Assembly: GCA_023140905.1 (NCBI GenBank) | Contig: JAGLKS010000260.1 | Coordinates: 1 to 8,964, forward strand | Direction of reading: 5' to 3' | Source: Alphaproteobacteria bacterium | Lineage (GTDB): Bacteria > Pseudomonadota > Alphaproteobacteria > Micavibrionales > Micavibrionaceae | Length of the DNA stretch: 8,964 nucleotides | Part shown: positions 1 through 6,165 of the stretch, one piece after another | How the letters are laid out: every line of letters begins with the position of its first letter | How positions within the stretch are numbered: position 1 is the first letter of the stretch | Notes under the pieces: generated by a model | The model's input: the letters and a program-made list of their open reading frames with translations, nothing else | Told to the model about the DNA's origin: nothing | The model's database searches: none | Made by a program: the position numbers and the translations under genes

Positions 1-2058
1 AACATAAGGGCGAACAACAGGCGATGTAAGTAAAACAGGGCTGATAGCTTGTGCTGCCAATTCATTATATTTGTTGCGCACCGCTGTAATGAAGTCCTGT
101 AGCTTTGTTGGGGCCATAGCTAGTTGCTTATCTTCTCCATCGCCTATAAGGGATTCAATAAAGGCTTGTTCCCATTCAGGCGACAATGTCACCAAAATTA
201 ATATGCCGGAAGGGTCTGTATTTGCATTGCATAGTTGACGTGCTAAACGGCGGCGTACGTGTTCAGTGATGCGTCCCAGACTTTTTGTATAACTAGCGGC
301 TTCTGAAATCCCCTCTAGGATAGCCGGTAAGTCGCGGATAGAAACACGTTCGGCAAGCAGATTCTGTAATATACGTTGCAAACCACCAACTGTAATTTGT
401 GTCGGAATAACATCGGTGACCAGTTTTTGATAATCCTCCGGCAATTCGTTAAGAAGTTTTTGTGTTTCTGCATAGTTGAGTAAGTCAGACATATTATCTT
501 TAATTAGCTCGGTAATATGCGTTGTAATAACAGTAGGTGCGTCAACAACTGTGTAACCTTTGAAATGGGCTTCTTCACGATATTGTTCTTGAATCCACAT
601 AGCAGGTAAACCAAAAGTCGGTTCTACAGTATTTTCTCCGGGCAAGCTAATCTTAGCACCCGTCGGGTCCATACAAAGTAGCATATTCGAGCGGACTTCG
701 CCGCGTCCCGCTTCTATTTCTTTAATGTTTACAGCATAAGCATTGGCTGCAAGTTGTAAATTATCCTGAATACGCACAGCCGGTAAAACATAGCCCATAT
801 CTTCAGCTAGTTGTCGGCGTAATCCTTTTATCTGATCGGTAAGTCTATTTCCTCCTTCGCCTTGTACCAAAGGCAATAGTCCATATCCCAATTCAAGGCG
901 GATAGTATCCATCGCCAGTGCTTGGGCAATTGGTTCCTCAGCCGGACCCGGGCCACCCGGTTCACCGGGTTTCAGTGTAGAAGCTGCGGTTTGTTTAGCT
1001 TCTTGTTCCTCAAGGTTACGTTGATAAGCAAAGAAAGCCAATGTTCCTGTGATGAAGGAAATGGTGGCAAAAGGTAAAAAAGGAATAGCGGGCACAAGCC
1101 CTAAAGTGAGCATCAATCCAGCACTCATGGCTAGAGCATTAGGGTAACGACTGATCTGGAAGAACAGGATTTCTTCTGCTGAACCATCAACGCCGGCTTT
1201 AGAAACCAAAAGACCAGAAGAAACAGAGACAACCAAAGCCGGGATCTGACTAACCAGTCCATCACCAATGGTTAGAATTGTGTAATTAGAGGCAGCTTCT
1301 GCCAGAGTCATATCCTGCATGACGGCGCCAATAACAATCCCACCGATAATATTGACAAATACAATCAACAAACCGGCAATGGCATCACCGCGCACGAATT
1401 TGGCGGCTCCATCCATAGCTCCGTAAAAGGTGCTTTCTGATTCCAGTTTTTTACGTCGTTCCCGTGCTTCATCCTCGGTAATCATTCCCGAAGATAAATC
1501 GCTATCAATAGCCATTTGTTTACCCGGCATGGCATCCAATGTAAAACGGGCGGCGACTTCTGCAATACGCCCGGAACCTTTGGTAATAACTACAAAGTTT
1601 ACAATTACCAGAATAGAAAAAACAATGGCTCCAATTACATAATTGCTACCGATAATAAAAGTCCCGAATGCTTCGATAATGCCACCGGCAGCAGATCTTC
1701 CTGTGTGGCCATATTCTAAAATAAGCCGTGTTGATGCGACGTTTAGCCCTAGTCTCAGCGAAGTACTGACGAGCAAAACCGTCGGAAAAGTTGAAAATTC
1801 AAGCGGGGTTTGAATGAATAAGACCGTCATCAGAATAAGCACTGAGAACGTAATGGAGACAGCTAATCCAGCATCAAGCATAATAGGGGGCATAGGCACA
1901 AGCATAAATAAAATAATTGCGATAATGCCAAAAGCAAATAATACATCAGGGCGTAAAAACGATCCCCCCGTTTTGGGCACACCAGCCTGACCTCCAGCAA
2001 CTGAAGAAGAAGCGGATTTGCCGGGGGTTGTTCTTGCTTTATTTGGTGGTTGTGCCAT
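1..2058 (-). CDS. flhA: FlhA, flagellar type III export gate protein (3' end beyond window)
   Basis: FlhA forms the inner-membrane export-gate ring that receives chaperone-substrate complexes. 686 codons are open from the ATG at 2058 to the window edge; the frame still reads at base 1 (ending PVVRPYV), so roughly the last 15-30 residues are missing compared with the usual length near 700. An in-frame TGA lies 18-21 bases upstream of the ATG, so no earlier ATG, GTG or TTG start exists; no clear Shine-Dalgarno sequence is visible. Residues 1-35 are a polar Ser/Gly/Pro-rich N-tail. Residues about 38-345 hold several hydrophobic segments. The family signature is at about 171-190 (RFTLDAMPGKQMAID), including the conserved Asp in DAMPGK. 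A Gly/Pro-rich linker at about 355-375 leads to the cytoplasmic domain, with motifs such as VVDAPTVITTH (504-514) and ITVGGLQRIL (555-564). It lies 146 bp after flbD. The family call is secure. Confidence 0.98.
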   Translation of the reverse strand, partial: MAQPPNKARTTPGKSASSSVAGGQAGVPKTGGSFLRPDVLFAFGIIAIILFMLVPMPPIMLDAGLAVSITFSVLILMTVLFIQTPLEFSTFPTVLLVSTSLRLGLNVASTRLILEYGHTGRSAAGGIIEAFGTFIIGSNYVIGAIVFSILVIVNFVVITKGSGRIAEVAARFTLDAMPGKQMAIDSDLSSGMITEDEARERRKKLESESTFYGAMDGAAKFVRGDAIAGLLIVFVNIIGGIVIGAVMQDMTLAEAASNYTILTIGDGLVSQIPALVVSVSSGLLVSKAGVDGSAEEILFFQISRYPNALAMSAGLMLTLGLVPAIPFLPFATISFITGTLAFFAYQRNLEEQEAKQTAASTLKPGEPGGPGPAEEPIAQALAMDTIRLELGYGLLPLVQGEGGNRLTDQIKGLRRQLAEDMGYVLPAVRIQDNLQLAANAYAVNIKEIEAGRGEVRSNMLLCMDPTGAKISLPGENTVEPTFGLPAMWIQEQYREEAHFKGYTVVDAPTVITTHITELIKDNMSDLLNYAETQKLLNELPEDYQKLVTDVIPTQITVGGLQRILQNLLAERVSIRDLPAILEGISEAASYTKSLGRITEHVRRRLARQLCNANTDPSGILILVTLSPEWEQAFIESLIGDGEDKQLAMAPTKLQDFITAVRNKYNELAAQAISPVLLTSPVVRPYV

Positions 2059-2097
2059 GCGGATAATATAGTAGTTTCACTTAAGAATAGTACAGAA

Positions 2098-2171
2098 TTG
2101 CGCTAATGAAAAGGGTGCCCGCAAAATTGCGTGCACTCACTCACATTACATCTACATGCTCTTTAGCGCAA
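2098..2171. repeat. Spaced 9-bp inverted repeat TTGCGCTAA / TTAGCGCAA
   Basis: TTGCGCTAA at 2098-2106 is the exact reverse complement of TTAGCGCAA at 2163-2171, with 56 bp between the arms. One copy lies 40 bp upstream of the flhA start. Two identical sites in opposite orientation fit paired binding sites of a regulator better than an RNA stem, given the long loop, but no known consensus is matched. Confidence 0.45.
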
Positions 2172-2178
2172 ATGCTTA

Positions 2179-2203
2179 TATGTATCCATTATGTATACAT
2201 AAT
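2179..2203. repeat. Adjacent 11-bp tandem repeat merged with a 16-bp perfect palindrome
   Basis: TATGTATCCAT (2179-2189) is followed directly by TATGTATACAT (2190-2200), identical at 10 of 11 positions. The second copy lies in the perfect palindrome ATTATGTATACATAAT (2188-2203), which starts one base after the flbD stop codon in the direction of transcription. It has no loop and no following T tract, so a protein-binding site is more likely than a terminator. Confidence 0.5.
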
Positions 2204-2204
2204 T

Positions 2205-3638
2205 TTAAATGCACCGTCCTGTTGCTGGAATTTCAACACCGTCTTGCTTATACTGATTAAGCTTATTACGCAAAGTGCGAATTGAAATACCTAAAATATT
2301 AGCTGCGTGCGTCCGGTTACCCAAACAATGACCCAGCGTATTAATAATCATATCACGCTCAACGGCGGCAATAGTGCGCCCGATCATAGACTCAACCCCT
2401 CCGGGATTTTGTACCGGTGGCGGGGTTTTCTCAACGGAAGATTCTCCAGCACTGGAAATACCGGTCGGATCAGAAGAGCCTTGCACAAGATGTGTAGCAG
2501 ATGAGGAAGATAGCGCAGTGGTATTTTCTTTCGAAAACGGTGAGTTTTGAACGAAAACAGCATCGGCTTCTATTTCATCTTGTGCGGACATTAATATAGC
2601 TCGATGCATGGTGTTTTCCAGCTCGCGGATATTTCCACGCCATGTGCAGGATTTAAGTTTTGCATACGCATCTTGCGAGATAGTTTTTCGTTCTAATCCA
2701 TTCGTTTCAGCAAATTTGTCAGCAAAAAATTGTGATAGACGGGCAATGTCATTAGGACGGTCCCGTAAAGGCGGCAAAGCTATATTCACGACATTGAGCC
2801 GGAAATATAAATCCTCACGAAATTCGCCTTTCTCAACAGATTTCTCCAAATTACGGTTTGATGTTGCGATAATACGAACATCAATTTTGACAGGATGATT
2901 ACTCCCAACCCGTGTAATTTCTTTTTCTTGTAAAGCACGCAAAAGTTTAGCTTGAAGAAGAGGGTGCATTTCGCTCACCTCATCAAGCAATAACGTACCC
3001 GTATGGGCTTCTTCAAATTTCCCGATGCGGCGGCCGGTTGCTCCAGTAAAGGCACCTTTTTCATGGCCAAATAATTCTGATTCTAATAAATTTTCTGGGA
3101 TAGCAGCGCAGTTAACTGCTATAAAAGGAGCGTTTTTACGCTTTGATTTATTGTGAATATAACGCGACATAACTTCCTTACCGGTTCCAGATTCTCCGGT
3201 AATTAGCGCAGTAGCTTCTGAAGGTGCAATCTTGTCTGCCATCATGATAACAGTTTTCATTGATGGATCATCAGCGATCATCGCATTATTTTCTTCGCTC
3301 ACAGCCTCAAGAACAGCTGCGATTAATTCTGCATCAGGAGGTAATGGAACATATTCTTTTGCACCCGCCTGAATAGCTTTCACAGCTGAACGCGCATCTG
3401 TTCCAATTCCGCAAGCAATAACAGGCATATGAATGCGTTCTTCTTTCAATCGCTCAACAAAAGCACCAATTTTCTGCTTTACATCGATCATAGCCAAGTC
3501 AGCGCCTTTACCATTGAGTAAAGCTCCGACAGCTTCATCAGTGTCTTCACAATGGATAACTTTAGCCCCATGCTGTAAAGCTATTTTTCCTGCCTGGGAA
3601 ATATACCCATCCAGACGACCGATTATCATTAAACGCAT
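2205..3638 (-). CDS. flbD: FlbD, sigma-54-dependent flagellar transcriptional regulator
   Basis: A 477-residue bacterial enhancer-binding protein that activates sigma-54 promoters of late flagellar genes. Residues 1-120 are a receiver-like domain whose wording (GAKEYVPLPPDAELIAAVL at 92-110) closely recalls Caulobacter FlbD. It is degenerate: the N-terminal acidic pair is replaced by GRL, and the usual Lys-Pro near the end is PLPPD, although an Asp remains at 52 (MIDV). The AAA+ domain (about 125-360) has Walker A GESGTGKE at 148-155, the sigma-54 contact loop GAFTGA at 195-200, Walker B GTLLLDE at 214-220 and FREDLYFRLNV at 273-283. A Ser-rich linker (about 365-415) leads to a Fis-type helix-turn-helix at about 425-465 (NRTHAANILGISIRTLRNKL). 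The ATG is supported by GGGGA at 3647-3651, 8 bases upstream. In Caulobacter FlbD works with FliX, whose gene is not in this window. Confidence 0.97.
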   Translation of the reverse strand: MRLMIIGRLDGYISQAGKIALQHGAKVIHCEDTDEAVGALLNGKGADLAMIDVKQKIGAFVERLKEERIHMPVIACGIGTDARSAVKAIQAGAKEYVPLPPDAELIAAVLEAVSEENNAMIADDPSMKTVIMMADKIAPSEATALITGESGTGKEVMSRYIHNKSKRKNAPFIAVNCAAIPENLLESELFGHEKGAFTGATGRRIGKFEEAHTGTLLLDEVSEMHPLLQAKLLRALQEKEITRVGSNHPVKIDVRIIATSNRNLEKSVEKGEFREDLYFRLNVVNIALPPLRDRPNDIARLSQFFADKFAETNGLERKTISQDAYAKLKSCTWRGNIRELENTMHRAILMSAQDEIEADAVFVQNSPFSKENTTALSSSSATHLVQGSSDPTGISSAGESSVEKTPPPVQNPGGVESMIGRTIAAVERDMIINTLGHCLGNRTHAANILGISIRTLRNKLNQYKQDGVEIPATGRCI

Positions 3639-3749
3639 TTATTAGATCCCCATAGTCTTTAAAATTCACAGCAACGAATAAGTGCTTATGCAGTTTATGC
3701 ATATAGCAGAGCTGAGCAAAGGAATAAAGCCCGCTTGTTCAAACGAAGG
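3639..3749 (-). promoter_or_regulatory. motA-flbD spacer with flbD ribosome binding site and short direct repeat
   Basis: This is a 111-bp gap. Next to flbD it holds the Shine-Dalgarno GGGGA (3647-3651). On the minus strand TGCATAA occurs twice with a 9-base period (3701-3695 and 3692-3686). A weak hairpin, about 5 bp with a G-T pair and a GAAC loop, follows the stator stop, but it lacks a real T tract. No confident promoter was seen. Confidence 0.3.
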
Positions 3750-4589
3750 TTATTTGAAGTAGTTTATCCGCAAAGATGGCGATAGAAGTCCGTTAATAAT
3801 CATTTCCAGATTGCGGGGATTTTCCTGTTTAACCATAGAAAGTGCAGTTTTCGTGACCATAGTTTTTGCTAAAGCTTTATCTGCCGCATTTTTTTCTACT
3901 TTAGCAGCAAGTGGTGACATGATTACAGTTCCTAAAATAGCACCATAAAATGTTGTTAGCAAAGCGAGAGCCATAGCCGGACCAATGGCTTCCGGGTTTT
4001 CCAGTTCAGCTAACATTTGAACCAGTCCAACCAGAGTTCCGATTAACCCCATAGCAGGAGCAACTTCTGAAGCGCGTTTTAAAATGCTGGCAGCACGTTT
4101 GCTACGTTCTTCCTCTTTCTGGATATCTTGCTCCAAAATACGCTTGAGATCATCAAAATCATAACCATCTGTTACCAATCCCATAGCATATTCAAGGAAA
4201 GGCTCATTGCCGGTTTGATCTTCGTAATTAGATATCTCAAGCAACCCTTTTTTACGGGCAATAATTGCTAAATCAACCATGCTCGTTGCAAGCATAGGAA
4301 TATTGCGCGCAGGCCGGATAAATGATGTTAATATAACGCTAATCGATTGGCGTAACTCCATACCTGTATAAGGGATGCAGCTTGCTGTAAGAGTTCCTAA
4401 AATAACAATCATAATCGAAGGACCATTAACGAAATTCGCTTCGCTTTTCCCCATAGAGATGGCCCCTATAATTAGAGAAATTGACAAAATCAATCCCAGC
4501 AATGTTATTAGATCCAGAGTCCTGTGCACTCTTGGGACGATGACATTTGGTAAATTTATGTCTATTTGTTGTTGTGTATCTGAGGCCAT
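3750..4589 (-). CDS. motA: MotA/PomA-family stator ion-channel subunit
   Basis: A 279-residue flagellar stator A subunit, which surrounds the MotB/PomB ion channel and presses on FliG to make torque. The layout is four membrane segments: about 25-46, 58-75, 177-195 and 203-226. The large cytoplasmic loop between segments 2 and 3 carries charged motifs (ARKKGLLEIS at 111-120). The block VAPAMGLIGTLVGLVQML (176-193) with Pro178, followed by AIGPAMALALLTTFYGAIL (201-219) and Pro226, is very like PomA and matches the two conserved prolines of MotA. It is closer to PomA than to E. coli MotA in size and wording, which may point to sodium use, but that is inference. The segment aligning with the PomA N-terminus (TLDLITLLGLI) begins only at residue 24, so the N-terminus is extended; GTG codon 21 is an alternative start. 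No strong Shine-Dalgarno precedes the ATG. No motB partner is in the window. Confidence 0.92.
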   Translation of the reverse strand: MASDTQQQIDINLPNVIVPRVHRTLDLITLLGLILSISLIIGAISMGKSEANFVNGPSIMIVILGTLTASCIPYTGMELRQSISVILTSFIRPARNIPMLATSMVDLAIIARKKGLLEISNYEDQTGNEPFLEYAMGLVTDGYDFDDLKRILEQDIQKEEERSKRAASILKRASEVAPAMGLIGTLVGLVQMLAELENPEAIGPAMALALLTTFYGAILGTVIMSPLAAKVEKNAADKALAKTMVTKTALSMVKQENPRNLEMIINGLLSPSLRINYFK

Positions 4590-4663
4590 AATGTGTTCAA
4601 CTATAATACCCGCTACAGCAGAGTAATAAAATAATCCTTATAATCAACTTGTTATGTTGTGTT

Positions 4664-4681
4664 TTTAAGCCCTTACTTAAA
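4664..4681. repeat. Dyad TTTAAG-N6-CTTAAA upstream of motA
   Basis: Perfect 6-bp arms with a 6-base centre, about 75 bp upstream of the stator start. It also reads as TTAA-N8-TTAA, one base longer than the CtrA box spacing (N7), so it is only CtrA-like. Confidence 0.35.
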
Positions 4682-4713
4682 GAAAAATACGCAGAAAGGA
4701 AAACAAGATAGAA

Positions 4714-4728
4714 TATTGCAACGCAATA
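4714..4728. repeat. Dyad TATTGC-N3-GCAATA upstream of motA
   Basis: Perfect 6-bp arms with a 3-base centre (AAC on the plus strand, GTT on the minus strand). It shares the GCAAT/ATTGC theme with the smaller dyad at 4849-4862. It could be an operator; no family is recognised. Confidence 0.35.
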
Positions 4729-4848
4729 AATGAATAAAACCTTATCTTTAGAATTTACTCTATGAAAAACCGCAAAAAAAGAGAAAACACAAAATAAAAT
4801 ATGGTTGTAAACAGACGGTAGCAAAAATCAGGCTTTATACATTTAAAT

Positions 4849-4878
4849 GCAATACAAATTGCTAGGTTATGATCCTAG
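4849..4878. repeat. Two abutting small dyads downstream of fliN
   Basis: GCAAT-ACAA-ATTGC (4849-4862) abuts CTAGG-N7-CCTAG (4862-4878). On the minus strand the CTAGG hairpin begins about 40 bases after the fliN stop. It is followed by CAATTTGTATTGC rather than a T tract, so intrinsic termination is doubtful. Confidence 0.3.
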
Positions 4879-4919
4879 TTTATACCACATAATTTGATCC
4901 AGATAATTAACCAACCATT

Positions 4920-5345
4920 TTAAATACGGTCAGATTTTACAATCTCTGTCATCGTAATACCCAGTTTATCTTCCACAACCACAACCTCGCCACGAGCAAC
5001 CAGACGGTTATTGACATAAATGTCAATAGCTTCACCAACTTTGCGGTCCAGCTCGACAACAGCTCCACGACCAAGTTTCAAAAGCTGGCTTACCTGCATG
5101 GTTGAGCTTCCTAAAACAGCTGACACGTTAACCGGAATATCGTAAATAGCGGTTACATCACTGGTCATTGCTTCACCAACGGCATATTCCCGCTTGTCTC
5201 TATTCGCAATCTCGTCAGGTTCTTTTATTTCATTGTAACTCAGATCATCCTGAGATTCAGCGTCACCCGCATCTTCTGTGCCAGTTTTTTCCGCTGCAGG
5301 TTCTTGAGGCTCAGCATTTGTGTTTTCGTTATCGTCATCACTCAT
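4920..5345 (-). CDS. fliN: FliN, flagellar switch C-ring protein
   Basis: FliN forms the lower C ring of the motor with FliM and FliG and also docks FliH for export. The product is 141 residues. The first ~50 are strongly acidic and probably disordered (SDDD, then many E/D/A/P/Q). The SpoA domain covers about 66-137, with the classic wording YDIPVNVSAVLG (68-79), QLLKLGRGAVVELD (87-100), VNNRLVARGEVVVVEDKLGI (111-130) and a final MTEIV (132-136). The length agrees with FliN rather than the larger FliM. The ATG is supported by GGAGA at 5353-5357, 7 bases upstream. It starts 16 bp after the fliH stop, so the two are very likely co-transcribed. fliM is not adjacent. The call is secure. Confidence 0.97.
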   Translation of the reverse strand: MSDDDNENTNAEPQEPAAEKTGTEDAGDAESQDDLSYNEIKEPDEIANRDKREYAVGEAMTSDVTAIYDIPVNVSAVLGSSTMQVSQLLKLGRGAVVELDRKVGEAIDIYVNNRLVARGEVVVVEDKLGITMTEIVKSDRI

Positions 5346-5361
5346 CTACGATTCTCCAGAT

Positions 5362-6132
5362 TTATGACTCTTCATGTGTTGTTGTTTCTATTGGTTCTTT
5401 TTGTTTCCCGGACATACTTTCTTCTTCTACAGAAGCTGGTGGACTTACAGCTTCATCCATAGTGTCCTTTTTTTTAAAATCTTCCATGTTACTGTTATTA
5501 GCTTCATCATGGATGTTAAAGCCGTGTTGCGCAAGAGATTGATTTAAAATATCGAATATTTTTCTAGTCAAAGCACTTCGGTCACATAAAAGTCCACCGC
5601 CCGGCCAGTTGATACGGCAAGCATATTCAGGCAAAGAGGGCGTTGCCTTGAAAGTGACTTGTTTTTGCAATGTCTCGACATGTTCTTCAAGAAGCTTTGA
5701 TAAGGGGCCAAAGACGGCATCGTTAATTTCAATTTGGACAGTTTCAGGCACCATATTTTCTGACAAAGCTTCAGTAACGGCAGCACGTAATTCATCAACT
5801 CCATGTGCTCTCATGTATACAGGGAATGCTTTAGCAAAGATTTGTGCAGCAAAATTCGTGGCGTTTTGCTCATATTCTTTTTGACGCTTTCCCTCAGAAG
5901 CATACAAGATGCCGATATCTTGCTCAATTTTTTTCAGCAAAGACAGCATAGTATGAGTCATACTTTCCATGCTTTCCTGCAATCCGGCACTTTTTCCTTC
6001 TTCATAAGCTTGTTTGCGCGCATCTTCCATTTCTGTGTGTGAAAATTCAGGGAGTTTTGAACGCTCTTCCTCCGATAGAGGTGTGTCCTCATCGAATATA
6101 TTAGCATCGAAAAAAAATGGCTGACCCTTCAT
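5362..6132 (-). CDS. fliH: FliH/FlbE, flagellar export-ATPase regulator
   Basis: FliH binds and restrains the export ATPase FliI and anchors it to FliN at the C ring. The product is 256 residues. The N-terminus has a short aromatic segment (PFFFDANIF, 5-13), then a charged helix (about 33-105) with the EEGKSAGLQE wording of the FliH coiled-coil region. A globular part spans about 105-208 and ends with the family-like RINWPGGGLLCDRS (173-186). After it comes an unusual tail (about 209-256), mostly charged, probably disordered, ending HEES. Identification rests on this pattern and on the position between fliG and fliN, where Caulobacter has flbE. fliI does not follow it here. The ATG at 6132 has no clear Shine-Dalgarno. 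The gene has two 8-base homopolymers, T8 at codons 6-8 and A8 at codons 220-222, on the coding strand. Confidence 0.9.
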   Translation of the reverse strand: MKGQPFFFDANIFDEDTPLSEEERSKLPEFSHTEMEDARKQAYEEGKSAGLQESMESMTHTMLSLLKKIEQDIGILYASEGKRQKEYEQNATNFAAQIFAKAFPVYMRAHGVDELRAAVTEALSENMVPETVQIEINDAVFGPLSKLLEEHVETLQKQVTFKATPSLPEYACRINWPGGGLLCDRSALTRKIFDILNQSLAQHGFNIHDEANNSNMEDFKKKDTMDEAVSPPASVEEESMSGKQKEPIETTTHEES

Positions 6133-6165
6133 AATTATAATATTCGCTTTATCTTATGTTTATTT

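Larger units (their letters stand above)
2059..2204 (-). promoter_or_regulatory. flbD-flhA spacer with palindrome and inverted repeats, possible regulatory region
   Basis: This is a 146-bp gap between the flbD stop and the flhA start. It contains a perfect 16-bp palindrome, an adjacent 11-bp tandem repeat and a widely spaced 9-bp inverted repeat, which are listed separately. No convincing sigma-70 or sigma-54 promoter and no GC-rich terminator with a T tract was found. The density of dyads and the length, larger than in the upstream operon, suggest that flhA may have its own control region; this is inference only. Confidence 0.4.
4590..4919 (-). promoter_or_regulatory. 330-bp A+T-rich spacer between fliN and motA
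   Basis: I see no convincing gene here. The stretch is strongly A+T-rich and holds several short perfect dyads (4664-4681, 4714-4728, 4849-4862, 4862-4878). A weak sigma-70-like pair on the minus strand, TTGCTA (4824-4819) and TATTTT (4801-4796) with a 17-bp spacer, matches 4 of 6 consensus bases in each box. The length and composition suggest a transcription break after fliN and a separate promoter for the stator gene, but no box is strong enough to assign. Confidence 0.4.

Noticed and set aside
2118..2135. Sigma-54-like sequence upstream of flhA on the minus strand (GTGCACG ... TTTTGC)
   Set aside because: The -24 element has T in place of the first G and the GG-to-GC spacing is one base too long.
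2608..2898. 96-codon plus-strand open frame inside flbD
   Set aside because: It is antisense to the AAA+ domain, with no independent support.
4664..4681. CtrA-like TTAA pair upstream of motA
   Set aside because: The half-sites are 8 bases apart, not 7, and TTAA is frequent in such A+T-rich DNA.
4597..4824. 75-codon minus-strand open frame between fliN and motA with hydrophobic content
   Set aside because: It starts with TTG, has no Shine-Dalgarno sequence, and its Phe/Leu/Ile/Tyr/Lys-rich composition is what A+T-rich non-coding DNA gives. No family is recognised.
4818..4834. Sigma-54-like sequence upstream of motA on the minus strand (AAGCCTG ... TTGCTA)
   Set aside because: The -12 part is good, but the -24 part matches only three of seven bases and lacks GG.
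4862..4878. Intrinsic terminator after fliN
   Set aside because: The stem is only 5 bp with a 7-base loop and no T tract follows on the minus strand.
5168..5542. 124-codon plus-strand open frame across fliN and fliH
   Set aside because: It is antisense to two well-supported genes, spans their junction and has no recognisable domain.
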